This document shows, piece by piece, positions 27,485 through 35,970 of a stretch of DNA of 64,000 nt. The stretch spans positions 1,364,001 to 1,428,000 of the forward strand of contig CAWBYL010000006.1 of NCBI GenBank assembly GCA_963793025.1. The letters are read 5' to 3'. The DNA is from CAWBYL01 sp963793025 (GTDB lineage: Bacteria; Actinomycetota; Acidimicrobiia; Acidimicrobiales; Acidimicrobilacustridaceae). Below the pieces are notes generated by a model that searched no databases, was not told the DNA's origin, and worked only from the letters and a program-made list of their open reading frames with translations. A program made the position numbers and the translations under genes. The number at the start of each line of letters is the position of its first letter. The first letter of the stretch is position 1.

Positions 27485-28766
27485 TCTCGAAGACCAGCTC
27501 GACCGACTGGCCCCGGCCATCGACACCGATCTCGCCCGGGAGCTCTTCGACCGACGACGCAACCGGTCGCAACGCGGTCGTCGACTCCGGGTCATGGCGG
27601 CTGCGGCGGCGATCCTCGTCGTCGCCGGTGCCGGCGTCGCCTGGCTCGCGGTCGACCGAGCCGACCCGGTCGACGTGGCGACCGGCCCGGGGACCACCAG
27701 CGATGCCGGCCCCGTCACCGAGTTCACGATCACGCCCTCGACCTTCCTCCGCGATGGCGATGTCGTGGAGGTGCTGATCCCCGACGCCGACCGGCCCACG
27801 GTCACCTTCGTGGCTGAGTGTGCCGGCGAGGTGCTCGATCTGGCGATGATCGACGGGGCGCCCGACGACGAGCTCCGTCAGTGGTGCACCTCGATCGGCC
27901 CGGCCACCGAGCCGTCGTCGAGCGTCACCATCGCCGAGGTGATCGACACGCCGAACGGGCCGGTCGACTGCACGGCCCGCTCGGGTCGCTGCCTCGTGGC
28001 CGCGAGGATCCCGTCGGGGATGCGGTGGGAGTACCTCCACTTCGCCGACCAACCATCGGCGGAGCCGCTCACGGTCGAGGTGGACCCAACCACCGCGCAA
28101 GATGGGATGACCACCACCGTCGAGGGCTATGGCGGGCTGGCCGGGCAGAAGCTCCAGATCTTCCAGTGTCGGGGGGAGAAGCCGCTCGCGCTCGACGCGA
28201 TCTGGCCGTGCGACAGCGTGCGGACGTCGGAGGCGACGGCGGGAGCCGACGGGCGCTACCGGATCTCGTTCATCGTGTACCGGGAGATCTTCGTGCACTC
28301 GGCATCAGGCCAGGGTGGGGAGTGGGTGGCCTGCGAACCCTGCACGATCATGGCCCTGCGCACTGACGCCCCTGACGACCAGGCGACGGCCCCGATCGCG
28401 GTGGCCGCGACCGCCGATCCGATCCGGCCCGGACTCGAGGTCCTCGATCATCAGCTGACTCCGAACGGGATGGACCTCACGGTGCACGGATCCGGATTCC
28501 AGATCAACGGCTCCGCCACGCCCGGTCTGTGCTTCCCGCGAGCCGACGACGGAGGGTCCCCGCAGTGCAGCTACGGCTTGAGGAACGCCATCGAGCCTGA
28601 CGAGCGGGGCGAGTTCACCGTCGATCTCTCGTACGAGGATCGGGCGTTCCGGGGTCTCGGCGATGGTCCCTCGTGCACCAGCCTGCCGCTGCCGTGTGTG
28701 CTCGGCATCCAACCCGGTGAGGGCCTCGGCCTCGCCGTGTCGGCCCCGGTCCCTCCGTACCCGTGA
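27477..28766 (+). CDS. Single-pass membrane protein, sigma-factor partner with Ig-like outside domain
   Basis: A protein of 429 residues. The cytoplasmic part (about 1-38) starts MPDLEDQLDRLAPAIDTDLA and ends in RGRRLR; one TM helix follows (about 39-59). The outside part of about 365 residues has Cys-containing repeats of about 120 residues, such as VEGYGGLAGQKLQIFQCRG and VHGSGFQINGSATPGLCF. These are reminiscent of neocarzinostatin-like beta-sandwich repeats found in other secreted actinobacterial proteins. No zinc anti-sigma motif is present. Gene order and overlap with the sigma gene imply a regulator role like the kelch proteins, but the sensor domain is of a different type. Confidence 0.78.
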   Translation: MPDLEDQLDRLAPAIDTDLARELFDRRRNRSQRGRRLRVMAAAAAILVVAGAGVAWLAVDRADPVDVATGPGTTSDAGPVTEFTITPSTFLRDGDVVEVLIPDADRPTVTFVAECAGEVLDLAMIDGAPDDELRQWCTSIGPATEPSSSVTIAEVIDTPNGPVDCTARSGRCLVAARIPSGMRWEYLHFADQPSAEPLTVEVDPTTAQDGMTTTVEGYGGLAGQKLQIFQCRGEKPLALDAIWPCDSVRTSEATAGADGRYRISFIVYREIFVHSASGQGGEWVACEPCTIMALRTDAPDDQATAPIAVAATADPIRPGLEVLDHQLTPNGMDLTVHGSGFQINGSATPGLCFPRADDGGSPQCSYGLRNAIEPDERGEFTVDLSYEDRAFRGLGDGPSCTSLPLPCVLGIQPGEGLGLAVSAPVPPYP

Positions 28767-28792
28767 CCCGAGCACCCTGATGCTTCAGGCCC

Positions 28793-28837
28793 GATGGTTC
28801 AGTGCGTCGCCTCTGGCGTGACGTGGTGAACCATCGA
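28793..28837. terminator. Inverted repeat between convergent genes
   Basis: CGATGGTTCA (28793-28802) and TGAACCATCG (28828-28837) are exactly complementary around a 25-base centre that itself can pair in part. It lies after the membrane-protein stop and before the end of the opposing kelch gene. It is either a terminator-like stem or a protein site, since TGAACCAT is also found at 26895. Confidence 0.5.
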
Positions 28838-28879
28838 GGGGTTCCGGGTGAGCGTCGAGGGTCGGTCGGCGGTATGGGG

Positions 28880-30212
28880 TCAGTTGGGCGTCCAGGTCCA
28901 GACGACGCTGGGACGCTCGGGGCCGGCCGGCGCGGTCGCGGCGAGGCCGGGATCCCAGGTGAGCAGGGACCGGCCGGTCCACACGGTGTTCGCCAGCACG
29001 CCCGACGCCAGCCACGGTTCGAGGCCGCCGGGCGTCGGCAGCGGTTCCCAGGTGGACTGCCTGGGGTCGTACAGGCCCACGGCATCGCAGTGGGAGAAGA
29101 ACAGCTCGGAGTCGGTGGCGACGAGCGTCGGGATGTTCTCGCATGAGCCGTGCAGTTGCCGCGGCGGGCCCCACGCGCCGGTCCCGGGGTCGAACGAGAC
29201 GATGCCGTCGAGGTCCTGCATGTAGCTCGCCAGGTACAGCTGCCCGCCGAGCACCGCCGAGTCGATCGCCTGGGCGCGGAACCCCGGTGCCCAGACCAGC
29301 GACCAGGTGTTGGCGCCAGGGTCGTAGACGCCGACGCTCACGCCCCTGAGCTGGGGGTTGCTGTCGACCGCCAGGACCTTCGTGCCCGACCACTCGACCA
29401 GAGGAAACCGGTAGAGGGTGCGGAAGTCGGTCTCCGGAAGCTCTCTCCACGTGTCGCCCTCCGGGTCGTACGCGGCTCCGTCGACCGCGGTGGCGCTGGC
29501 CCCCACGAACCACGAACTCGTCCCCGGTCCAGACGCCCGAGTAACCGAGACCTTCGGCCAGCGGTGCTTGCGGGAGCACCCGCCAGGTTCGTGTGGCCGG
29601 GTTGTAGGCCGCCCCGTCGACGGGGATGGCGCCACCGTTGTTGCCACCGCCGCCCCAGACCAGCATCTCGTCGCCGGTCCAGGCCGAGGCGGCGAAGCCG
29701 CGGCCCGCGATCGGGGCATCGGGGAGCATCGTCCACGAACCGGTGGCCGGGTCGAAGATGGCCCCGTCGTCGCGGACCTCTGTTCCCTCCTCGGGCTTCT
29801 GGCCTCCCCACACGATGAGCTCGTCACCGGTCCAGACCTGAACGGGGCCGACCCGATCGCTCAGGGGGCCGACCTCCACGGCGGTCCACGCGCCGTCCGC
29901 CATCGGGAGGTCGGTGACGGGCACGGCGGGGAGAGGGGCAGCGGTCGGCGGCGGGGCGATGCTCACGTCGACCGTGGAGGTCGGTCCCTCGTCCACGCGC
30001 ACGGGCACCGAGGCGTCCTCTCGGGTCACGACGGCGACGGTGATCCCGGCGAGGAGGACGAGTGCGGCTGCGACGCCGATGACCACGAGGCGGCGTCGGC
30101 GAGGTTGGTGCCGGCCCGAGGCCCTCGTCCCTTCGATCGGGTATCGCTCGGTGGTGGCGGCCGCTTCGACGGCCTCGCCGTAGGTGCGCAACTGTTCCAG
30201 CAGGTCAGACAT
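28880..30212 (-). pseudogene. Second kelch-repeat membrane protein, frameshifted in this sequence
   Basis: Residues 1 to about 235 read MSDLLEQLRTYGEAVEA, a basic stretch (RHQPRRRR), one TM helix (about 41-60) and kelch-like units VWTGDELIVWGG, AWTGDEMLVWGG, VWTGDEFVV. Then the frame shifts near 29510. The continuation (ASATAVDGAAYDPEGDTWRE, then WSGTKVLAVDS and later repeats, ending VVWTWTPN) lies one base over. Removing one base gives a 443-residue protein of the same plan as the kelch protein at 24715. The start overlaps the sigma gene at 30205 by eight bases. The rest of the gene is intact, so an assembly error is likely. Confidence 0.82.
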
Positions 30213-30666
30213 CGACGTTCACCTCCAGGTGGTCGCGCAGTTGGCGCAGGCCCCGGCTGACGTGGTTCCCGACCATGGAGACGCTGGTCTCCATGGCTTC
30301 GGCGACCTCGGCGTAGCGCCACCCGCACGCGTGGACCAGCCACACCGCGGTGCGTTGGGTCTCCGGCAGCTGCAGCAGGGCGGGAACGAGACCCGGCTCG
30401 ACCTCGGGCACGCCGACCGACTCGGGACGGGGCAGCCGTGGGGTGCGACGGGGCCGGGTCCGCGACTGCCCGACCCGGAACAGCCAGCCGGCGGGGTTGT
30501 CCAGCCGGCGCACCGTCTCCCAGTGCTCGAATCCGTACGCGAGGGCCTCGGAGGCGGCGTCGGCCGCCCCCTCGATGCCCCGTGACGGAACGAACGCCCG
30601 GGTGAGGCGCGGCCTCACCTCGGCCGCGAACTCCTCGAACTCCGATCTCCCGCGATCTCGGGCCAT
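30205..30666 (-). CDS. ECF-type RNA polymerase sigma factor
   Basis: A protein of 153 residues. Region 2 is seen in EFAAEVRPRLTRAFVPSRG, AASEALAYGFEHWETV and LDNPAGWLFRVGQSRTR. Region 4 is LPETQRTAVWLVHACGWRYAEVAEAMETSVSMVGNHVSRGLRQL. The linker is short and the recognition helix (ETSVSMVGNHVSR) is unlike those of the other two sigma factors here, so promoters probably differ. The ATG (MARDRGRSEF) is preferred over an in-frame start 12 bases upstream. It is coupled to the kelch gene downstream. Confidence 0.87.
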   Translation of the reverse strand: MARDRGRSEFEEFAAEVRPRLTRAFVPSRGIEGAADAASEALAYGFEHWETVRRLDNPAGWLFRVGQSRTRPRRTPRLPRPESVGVPEVEPGLVPALLQLPETQRTAVWLVHACGWRYAEVAEAMETSVSMVGNHVSRGLRQLRDHLEVNVDV

Positions 30667-30955
30667 CTCGCCTCCCACCCCCTAGACCCGTCACCGGAGG
30701 TTCGCGCACCATCGCTCTTCGGTGGCTCGTTTCCGGCTCCCTGGGGAGCCGGGAACGAGCCAGCAACGGGTGCTGGTGAGGGGCCGGGAGGCGAGGGGTG
30801 GGCGGACAACTTGCTATGCGACGTTAAGTAACCTACGGTCCAGCAAGCCGGCCGGGGGGCCGTCCAACGCCGAGGTCTTCACCGGCGGCGCGCGCCTCCC
30901 GGGGGGACGAGTGGCCATCCGGTCCGCTCGACGCCACGAGGTGACGAGGAGGCTC
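30667..30955. promoter_or_regulatory. Divergent intergenic region with a large hairpin
   Basis: No gene is visible. Arms 30723-30740 and 30745-30762 (TGGCTCGTTTCCGGCTCC and its complement with one G-T wobble) make an 18-bp stem with a 4-base CTGG loop. Since the flanking genes diverge, this is not a simple terminator. Further right, an AT-richer stretch (TTGCTATGCGACGTTAAGTAAC near 30812-30833) is the best candidate for the promoter of the catabolic operon. A strong GAGGAGG site precedes the ATG at 30956. Confidence 0.5.
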
Positions 30956-31759
30956 ATGCCCGACGCCCTGATCGAGCGTGACGGATCGGTGCTCATCATC
31001 ACGATGAACCGACCCAAGCGGCTCAACGCGCTCTCCGGCGCCATGTTGATCCGCATGTACGACGCCATGGTGGCCGCCGATGCCGACGACGACATCCGGG
31101 CCCTGATCCTCACCGGCGCCGACGGGAACTTCTCCTCGGGCGCCGACCTGCGGGCCATGGCCGGTGACGCCGGCCCCGACGCCGACACCGAGATCGACGT
31201 GGCCGCGCGCATGGCCGACGACCCCGGTCTGGCCTGGAAGGGCCTGCTGCGCCACTACCAGCCCACGAAGCCGCTGATCGCCGCGGTCGAGGGCATCGCC
31301 TTCGCCGGCGGCACCGAGCTGCTCCAGGGCACCGACATCCGCGTGGCCGGCCGCACCGCCCGCTTCGCCGTGTCCGAGGTCAAGCGGTCGCTCTATCCCA
31401 TGGCCGGCTCCGCCGTCCGCCTCCGCCGCCAGATCCCCTACACGATCGCTGCCGAGGTGCTCCTCGCCGGCCGCGAGCTGAGCGCCGACGAGGCGCTGCA
31501 GTACGGCCTGATCGGCCACGTGGTGGACGAGGGCGGAGCCCTGGCCAAGGCCAAGGAGATCGCCCAGCAGATCGCCGACAACGGCCCCATCGCCGTGGAG
31601 GCCGTGCTGCGCACCCTCCGCGAGACCGAGGGGATGACCGAGAGCGAGGCCCTCGCCCACGAGTTCGAGTACGGCCAGGCCGTGTTCTCGTCCGAGGACG
31701 CCAAGGAAGGCCCCCTGGCCTTCAAAGAGAAGCGCAAGCCCGTCTTCCGACGTCGCTAG
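30956..31759 (+). CDS. Enoyl-CoA hydratase/isomerase (crotonase) family protein
   Basis: A crotonase of 267 residues, standard size. Visible are ITMNRPKRLNALSGAML at the N-terminus, the first oxyanion segment NFSSGADLRAMAG, and the second oxyanion and CoA region KPLIAAVEGIAFAGGTELLQGTDIRVAG. Here the first catalytic-Glu position lies in GTELL. The FKEKRKPVF C-terminal helix is typical. A GAGGAGG ribosome site sits six bases before the ATG. It heads an operon with a DUF35 protein, a small reading frame and two thiolase-like proteins, pointing to beta-oxidation-type CoA-ester degradation. Confidence 0.9.
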   Translation: MPDALIERDGSVLIITMNRPKRLNALSGAMLIRMYDAMVAADADDDIRALILTGADGNFSSGADLRAMAGDAGPDADTEIDVAARMADDPGLAWKGLLRHYQPTKPLIAAVEGIAFAGGTELLQGTDIRVAGRTARFAVSEVKRSLYPMAGSAVRLRRQIPYTIAAEVLLAGRELSADEALQYGLIGHVVDEGGALAKAKEIAQQIADNGPIAVEAVLRTLRETEGMTESEALAHEFEYGQAVFSSEDAKEGPLAFKEKRKPVFRRR

Positions 31760-31795
31760 CCCGGTCGGGTCGCCCCCCGCCACGAGAGAGGAACC

Positions 31796-32725
31796 ATGAC
31801 AGACACATCGATCGCTGATTCATCGAACGACATGGAGCCGTTCAACCTCCAGTTCCCGTTCACGAGGACACTGGGGTCGACCCTCAGCACCTTCTTCTCC
31901 GCCGTGGCCGAAGGCCAGCTCATCGGCGTGAGGGTGGGCGGCCGGGTCATCGCCCCGCCCCTCGAGTACGACCCCGACACCGGGGCCGACGCCGGGAGCG
32001 ACTGGGTGAAGGTCGGCCCCAAGGGCACGGTCAGCACCTGGACCTACGTGCCCGAGCCCACCCACCTGCACCCGCTGCAGGGCCCGTTCGCCTTCGCCTT
32101 CGTCACCCTCGACGGGGCCGACACGCCCATGATCCACGTCGTCGAGGTCGCCGAGGACCAGATCGAGGCCGGCATGCGGGTCGAAGCCCGCTTCAAGGAG
32201 GGCGACGAGGTCAACGGCCGCATCGACGACTTCGTCTTCGTGCCCGCCTCGGACCCGTCACCGAGCGAGGGCGCCGGTGAGCCCTACGAGGCGCCCGCCG
32301 AGCTCGGGATCGAGACGATGGACTCGTTCTGCGACCTCACCTACGTCGACAACGCCGCCCCGTCGACGCGGGTGTGGATCGAAGGCCTGCTGGCCGGCAA
32401 GCTGCTCGGCCGCACCTGCCCCAGCTGCGGTCGCGTCTTCGTCGGGGCCACCGGACTGTGCTGCGTCGACGCCATCGAGCTCGACGACTCGACGTTGTCG
32501 GAGATGCCCCAGACGGGTGTGGTCACCAACTTCACCGTGATCACGCCCACCCCCTACCCGGGCCAGAAGGAGACCGAGCCCTTCGTGCGCTGCTCGATCA
32601 TGCTCGACGGCACCGATGCCGTCATGGGTCAGCAGACGATCATCGGCGTCCCCGCCTCGGAAGTCCGGGTGGGCATGCACGTCGAGATCGAGTGGGCCCC
32701 CGAGGGCCAACGCGAACGTGAGTGA
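31796..32725 (+). CDS. Two-domain DUF35 (zinc ribbon/OB-fold) protein
   Basis: A protein of 309 residues made of two OB-type halves. The N-terminal half (about 30-150, EGQLIGVRVGGRVIAPPLEYD) has no Cys. The C-terminal half (about 185-309) has a zinc-ribbon Cys set in CPSCGRVFVGATGLCC and then an OB fold ending MHVEIEWAPEGQ. Such proteins are obligate partners of SCP2-type thiolase-like enzymes, for example ChsH2 with the aldolase Ltp2 in steroid side-chain degradation. Two thiolase-like genes follow directly. A GAGAGAGG ribosome site precedes the ATG. Confidence 0.87.
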   Translation: MTDTSIADSSNDMEPFNLQFPFTRTLGSTLSTFFSAVAEGQLIGVRVGGRVIAPPLEYDPDTGADAGSDWVKVGPKGTVSTWTYVPEPTHLHPLQGPFAFAFVTLDGADTPMIHVVEVAEDQIEAGMRVEARFKEGDEVNGRIDDFVFVPASDPSPSEGAGEPYEAPAELGIETMDSFCDLTYVDNAAPSTRVWIEGLLAGKLLGRTCPSCGRVFVGATGLCCVDAIELDDSTLSEMPQTGVVTNFTVITPTPYPGQKETEPFVRCSIMLDGTDAVMGQQTIIGVPASEVRVGMHVEIEWAPEGQRERE

Positions 32726-32831
32726 CATCGGCAACGGCGGCCACGGCTCCACCGGTGGAGCCGTCGTCGGCTGGAAGTCGACCGGACAGCCGGACGAGCC
32801 GGCCGAGAACTACGTGGATCGGATGATGTGA
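32718..32831 (+). CDS. Putative 37-residue bridging protein
   Basis: A GTG start overlaps the DUF35 stop by eight bases (GTGAGTGA), and the TGA overlaps the ATG of the next thiolase-like gene by one base (TGATG). The frame encodes MSDIGNGGHGSTGG, a GWKSTGQPDEPAENYVDRMM tail and nothing recognisable otherwise. Third codon positions are almost all G or C, as in its neighbours. It fills a gap that would otherwise break a tightly overlapped operon. It may be a small subunit or only a translation-coupling frame. Confidence 0.45.
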   Translation: MSDIGNGGHGSTGGAVVGWKSTGQPDEPAENYVDRMM

Positions 32832-33901
32832 TGCCCCGCACCGAGAACGACATCGCCATCGTGGGCTATGCGCAGTCACCGATGCTGCGCCGCTCCGAGA
32901 ACACCGAGACCGAGATGATGCTGGACACCGTCCAGGGCGCCATCAAGTCGGCCGGCCTCACCAAGGACGACATCGGCTTCACCGTCAGCGGCTCGTGCGA
33001 CTACCTGTCCGGACGGGGCTTCTCGTTCGTGGCCAACGTCGACGCCTACGGCGCCTACCCGCCCATCAACGAGTCCCACGTCGAGATGGACGGCTCCTTC
33101 GCCATGTACGAGGCGTTCGTGCGCCTCCTGCAGGGCGACATCGACACCGCCGTGGCGGCCGGGGTCGGCAAGACCTCGAACTCCGACCCGGCCACGCTCT
33201 ACACGATCGAGATGGACCCGTACTACCTCACGCCGCTCGGCGCCGACGTGGCGTCGCTCTCGGCGCTCCAGTACCGGGCGCTGCTCGACTCGGGGAAGGC
33301 CACCGAACGCGACGTGGCCGAGGTGGTGGCCCGAAACCGGGCGTCGGCCAAGGACAACATCGGTGCCCAGGTGTCGGGTGACTTCGACGTCGACGAGCTC
33401 CTCGCCGCCGACTACGTCCGCAACCCACTGCGCCGCCACGACCTCCCGCCCATCACCGACGGCTGCGCCGCAGTGGTGCTGGCCCGGGGCGAGAAGGCCT
33501 ACGACCTGTGCGAGCGGCCGGTGTGGATCACCGGCATCGACCACCGCATCGAGGCCCACTTGCCGACCATGCGGGCCGACATCACCACCTCGGTCTCCAC
33601 CCGCCTGGCGGCGGAGGGCGCTGGGGCCGGAAACGGACCCATCGAGGTGGCCGAGATCCACACGCCGTTCAGCTTCCAGGAGCTCATCGTCCGCGACGCG
33701 CTCCCGCTCGGCGACGACACGGTCATCAACCCGTCCGGCGGCGCCCTCGCCGCCAATCCCGTCATGGTCACCGGTCTCCTCCGCGTCATCGAGGCGGCCA
33801 AGCAGATCGTGGACAACGGCAAGAGCCGCACGCTGGCGCACACCACGTCCGGCCCCTGCCTCCAGCAGAACCTCGTGTGCATCCTGGAGGGTGACCAATG
33901 A
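32831..33901 (+). CDS. Thiolase-like protein (SCP2/Ltp2 type, lacks the thiolase Cys)
   Basis: A thiolase-fold protein of 356 residues: IAIVGYAQSP start, a substrate-loop region near residue 85 (ESHVEMDGSFAMYEAF) where classical thiolases have the acyl-carrying Cys, VAEIHTPFSFQE in place of NEAF, and INPSGGALAANPVMVTGL in place of the catalytic-His GHP motif. The N-terminal Cys is absent (Asp/Gly/Ser there). Such proteins next to DUF35 partners act as retro-aldolases or as non-catalytic thiolase subunits. The ATG overlaps the small frame before it, and the stop overlaps the next thiolase gene (ATGA). Confidence 0.87.
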   Translation: MPRTENDIAIVGYAQSPMLRRSENTETEMMLDTVQGAIKSAGLTKDDIGFTVSGSCDYLSGRGFSFVANVDAYGAYPPINESHVEMDGSFAMYEAFVRLLQGDIDTAVAAGVGKTSNSDPATLYTIEMDPYYLTPLGADVASLSALQYRALLDSGKATERDVAEVVARNRASAKDNIGAQVSGDFDVDELLAADYVRNPLRRHDLPPITDGCAAVVLARGEKAYDLCERPVWITGIDHRIEAHLPTMRADITTSVSTRLAAEGAGAGNGPIEVAEIHTPFSFQELIVRDALPLGDDTVINPSGGALAANPVMVTGLLRVIEAAKQIVDNGKSRTLAHTTSGPCLQQNLVCILEGDQ

Positions 33902-35055
33902 GCCACCAGCCCGTAGCCGTCGTCGGTGTCGGCCAGACCCATCACAAGCGCCGGCGCGCCGACGTCTCCATCGCCGGCCTCGTCCGTGAGGCCGCCCAGC
34001 GCGCCCTCGAGGACGCCGACATGGACTGGGGCGACATCGACGCCGTCGTCCTGGGCAAGGCGCCCGACCTGTTCGAAGGCGTCATGAAGCCGGAGATGTA
34101 CCTGGCCGACGCCCTCGGGGCCAACGGCAAGCCCATGTTCCGCGTGCACACCGCCGGCTCGGTCGGCGGCTCCACCGGCATCGTCGGCTCCCACCTGGTG
34201 TCGAGCGGTCGCCACAAGCGCGTCCTCTCGGTGGCGTGGGAGAAGCAGTCCGAGGGCAACGCCCAGTTCGCCCTGGGCGGTGGCAAGTCCGGCTCCATCG
34301 GTGCCGGCGGTGCCTTCGCCCCGTTCATCCGGGCCTACATCCGCCGGTCGGGCGCACCCGAGGACGTCGGCTGGAAGGTGGCCGTGAAGGACCGCCTCAA
34401 CGGGGCCAAGAACCCCTACGCCCACCTCAAGCTGGCCGACATCACCATCGAGAAGGTCAAGGAGTCCCCCATGATGTGGGACCCCCTGCACTTCCTCGAG
34501 TCGTGTCCGTCGTCCGACGGCGCCTGCGCGGTGGTGTTCACCGACGAGGCGGGGGCCAAGGCGGCGTCCAAGCCCCCGGCGTGGGTGCTGGCCACGGCCA
34601 TGAAGAGCGAGCCGTCCACCTTCGCCGGCCGCGACCCGGTCAACCCGCAGGCGGCTCACGACTGCTCGGCCGAGATCTACAAGCAGGTCGGGATCACCAA
34701 CCCGCGGGAGCAGATCGACTGCGCCGAGCTGTACGTGCCCTTCAGCTGGTACGAGCCCATGTGGCTCGAGGGCCACGACATCGCCGCCACCGGTGAGGGC
34801 TGGAAGATGAGTGACTCGGGGGCCACCGCCCTCGACGGCGACTTCCCGGTGAACATGTCGGGCGGGGTGCTGTCGTCCAACCCGATCGGTGCGTCCGGTC
34901 TGCTCCGCTTCGCCGAGGCCGCGCTGCAGGTGAGGGGCCTGGCCGGCGACCACCAGGTCGGTGGGGCCAAGTTGGCCCTGGCCCAGGCCTACGGCGCCAA
35001 CGCCCAGTTCTACGCCATGTGGGCGGTCGGCTCCTCGCTCGACCCGCTGGGCTGA
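33898..35055 (+). CDS. Thiolase-like protein, second subunit
   Basis: A protein of 385 residues starting VAVVGVGQTHHKRRRADVS. The Cys-loop region reads MFRVHTAGSVGGSTGIVGS, without the nucleophilic Cys. ELYVPFSWYEP replaces NEAF, and VNMSGGVLSSNPIGASGLLRFAEA is the C-terminal NxSGG/GASG active-site region. It is overlapped with the preceding thiolase-like gene, so the two are likely a heteromeric complex with the DUF35 protein. The last gene before a strong terminator hairpin. The reaction could be C-C bond cleavage of a CoA-ester side chain, which is inference. Confidence 0.87.
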   Translation: MSHQPVAVVGVGQTHHKRRRADVSIAGLVREAAQRALEDADMDWGDIDAVVLGKAPDLFEGVMKPEMYLADALGANGKPMFRVHTAGSVGGSTGIVGSHLVSSGRHKRVLSVAWEKQSEGNAQFALGGGKSGSIGAGGAFAPFIRAYIRRSGAPEDVGWKVAVKDRLNGAKNPYAHLKLADITIEKVKESPMMWDPLHFLESCPSSDGACAVVFTDEAGAKAASKPPAWVLATAMKSEPSTFAGRDPVNPQAAHDCSAEIYKQVGITNPREQIDCAELYVPFSWYEPMWLEGHDIAATGEGWKMSDSGATALDGDFPVNMSGGVLSSNPIGASGLLRFAEAALQVRGLAGDHQVGGAKLALAQAYGANAQFYAMWAVGSSLDPLG

Positions 35056-35075
35056 GCGAACTCGAGATGCGACAC

Positions 35076-35102
35076 GGAGGCGGCCCGCGGCGGGCCGCCT
35101 CC
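35076..35102 (+). terminator. GC-rich terminator hairpin
   Basis: GGAGGCGGCCCG and CGGGCCGCCTCC are perfectly complementary 12-bp arms around a CGG loop, 20 bases after the thiolase-like stop and 32 bases before the next gene. No T-run follows, which is common in GC-rich actinobacteria. It probably ends the 30956-35055 operon. Confidence 0.75.
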
Positions 35103-35133
35103 GGCGCGTCGGGCCCGTCGATCGGAGGATGAC

Positions 35134-35970
35134 ATGACGACAGCACTGGTGTTGGGGGGAGGCGGTGTGGCCGGCATCGCGTGGGAGTTCGGCGTGCTGG
35201 CCGAACTGGCTCGCGGCGGCGTCGACCTGACCGGGGCCGATCTGGTGGTGGGGACGTCGGCCGGGTCGGTGGTGGGAGCCCTCGTCACCGCCGGTACGCC
35301 GCTCGAGGAGCTGTGCGCCCGCCAGGAGGGACCGACGGGCACGTCGGGTGAGCTGGCGATCGAGGCCGACATGGGGGAGCTGTTCGAGCGCTACCTGGAG
35401 GTGTTCGAGGGCGACCCGGCGCCACAGGCGGTGCGGGCGAGGATCGGGGCCATGGCCCTGGCCACCCCCACGGTCGACGAGGCCGGCCGTCGAGCGGTGA
35501 TCGAGGCCCGCCTCGACTCCCACGAGTGGCCTGATCGGGAGCTGGTGGTCACCGCGGTCGACGCCGTCACCGGGGAGTTCGTCCCCTTCGATCGACGGTC
35601 CGGCGTGGAGCTGGTCGCCGCCGTCGGGGCCAGCTGTGCCGTCCCGGGAATCTGGCCCCCGGTCACCATCGACGGACGTCGCTTCATCGACGGCGGCATC
35701 CGTACCACGGCCAACGCCGACCTGGCCGCGGGCCATGACGTGGTCGTGGTGCTGGCACCGATGCCCGCCGGCTTCGGTGAGCCCTTCGAGGACCAGATCG
35801 CCGGTCTGCGCGCCGGCGGTTCGACGGTCGCGGTGGTGACGGCTGACGAGGGCGCGACGGCGGCGTTCGGGTCCAACCCGCTCGACCCGGCGACCCGGCG
35901 GCCGTCGCTCGCCGAGGGCCGTCGACAGGGTGCCGCGGCGATCGAGGCCGTCGCTGCGGTGTGGCCGTGA
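35134..35970 (+). CDS. Patatin-like phospholipase / acylhydrolase
   Basis: A protein of 278 residues with the patatin Ser-Asp dyad. The Gly-rich oxyanion loop is LVLGGGGVAGIAWEFG, the nucleophile Ser lies in VVGTSAGSVVG (about residue 47), and the catalytic Asp in FIDGGIRT (about residue 190). No signal peptide or TM segment is present, so it is cytoplasmic. It hydrolyses acyl ester bonds of lipids or CoA-like esters; the exact substrate is open. The MarR-type gene overlaps its 3' end, making an enzyme-regulator pair. Confidence 0.9.
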   Translation: MTTALVLGGGGVAGIAWEFGVLAELARGGVDLTGADLVVGTSAGSVVGALVTAGTPLEELCARQEGPTGTSGELAIEADMGELFERYLEVFEGDPAPQAVRARIGAMALATPTVDEAGRRAVIEARLDSHEWPDRELVVTAVDAVTGEFVPFDRRSGVELVAAVGASCAVPGIWPPVTIDGRRFIDGGIRTTANADLAAGHDVVVVLAPMPAGFGEPFEDQIAGLRAGGSTVAVVTADEGATAAFGSNPLDPATRRPSLAEGRRQGAAAIEAVAAVWP

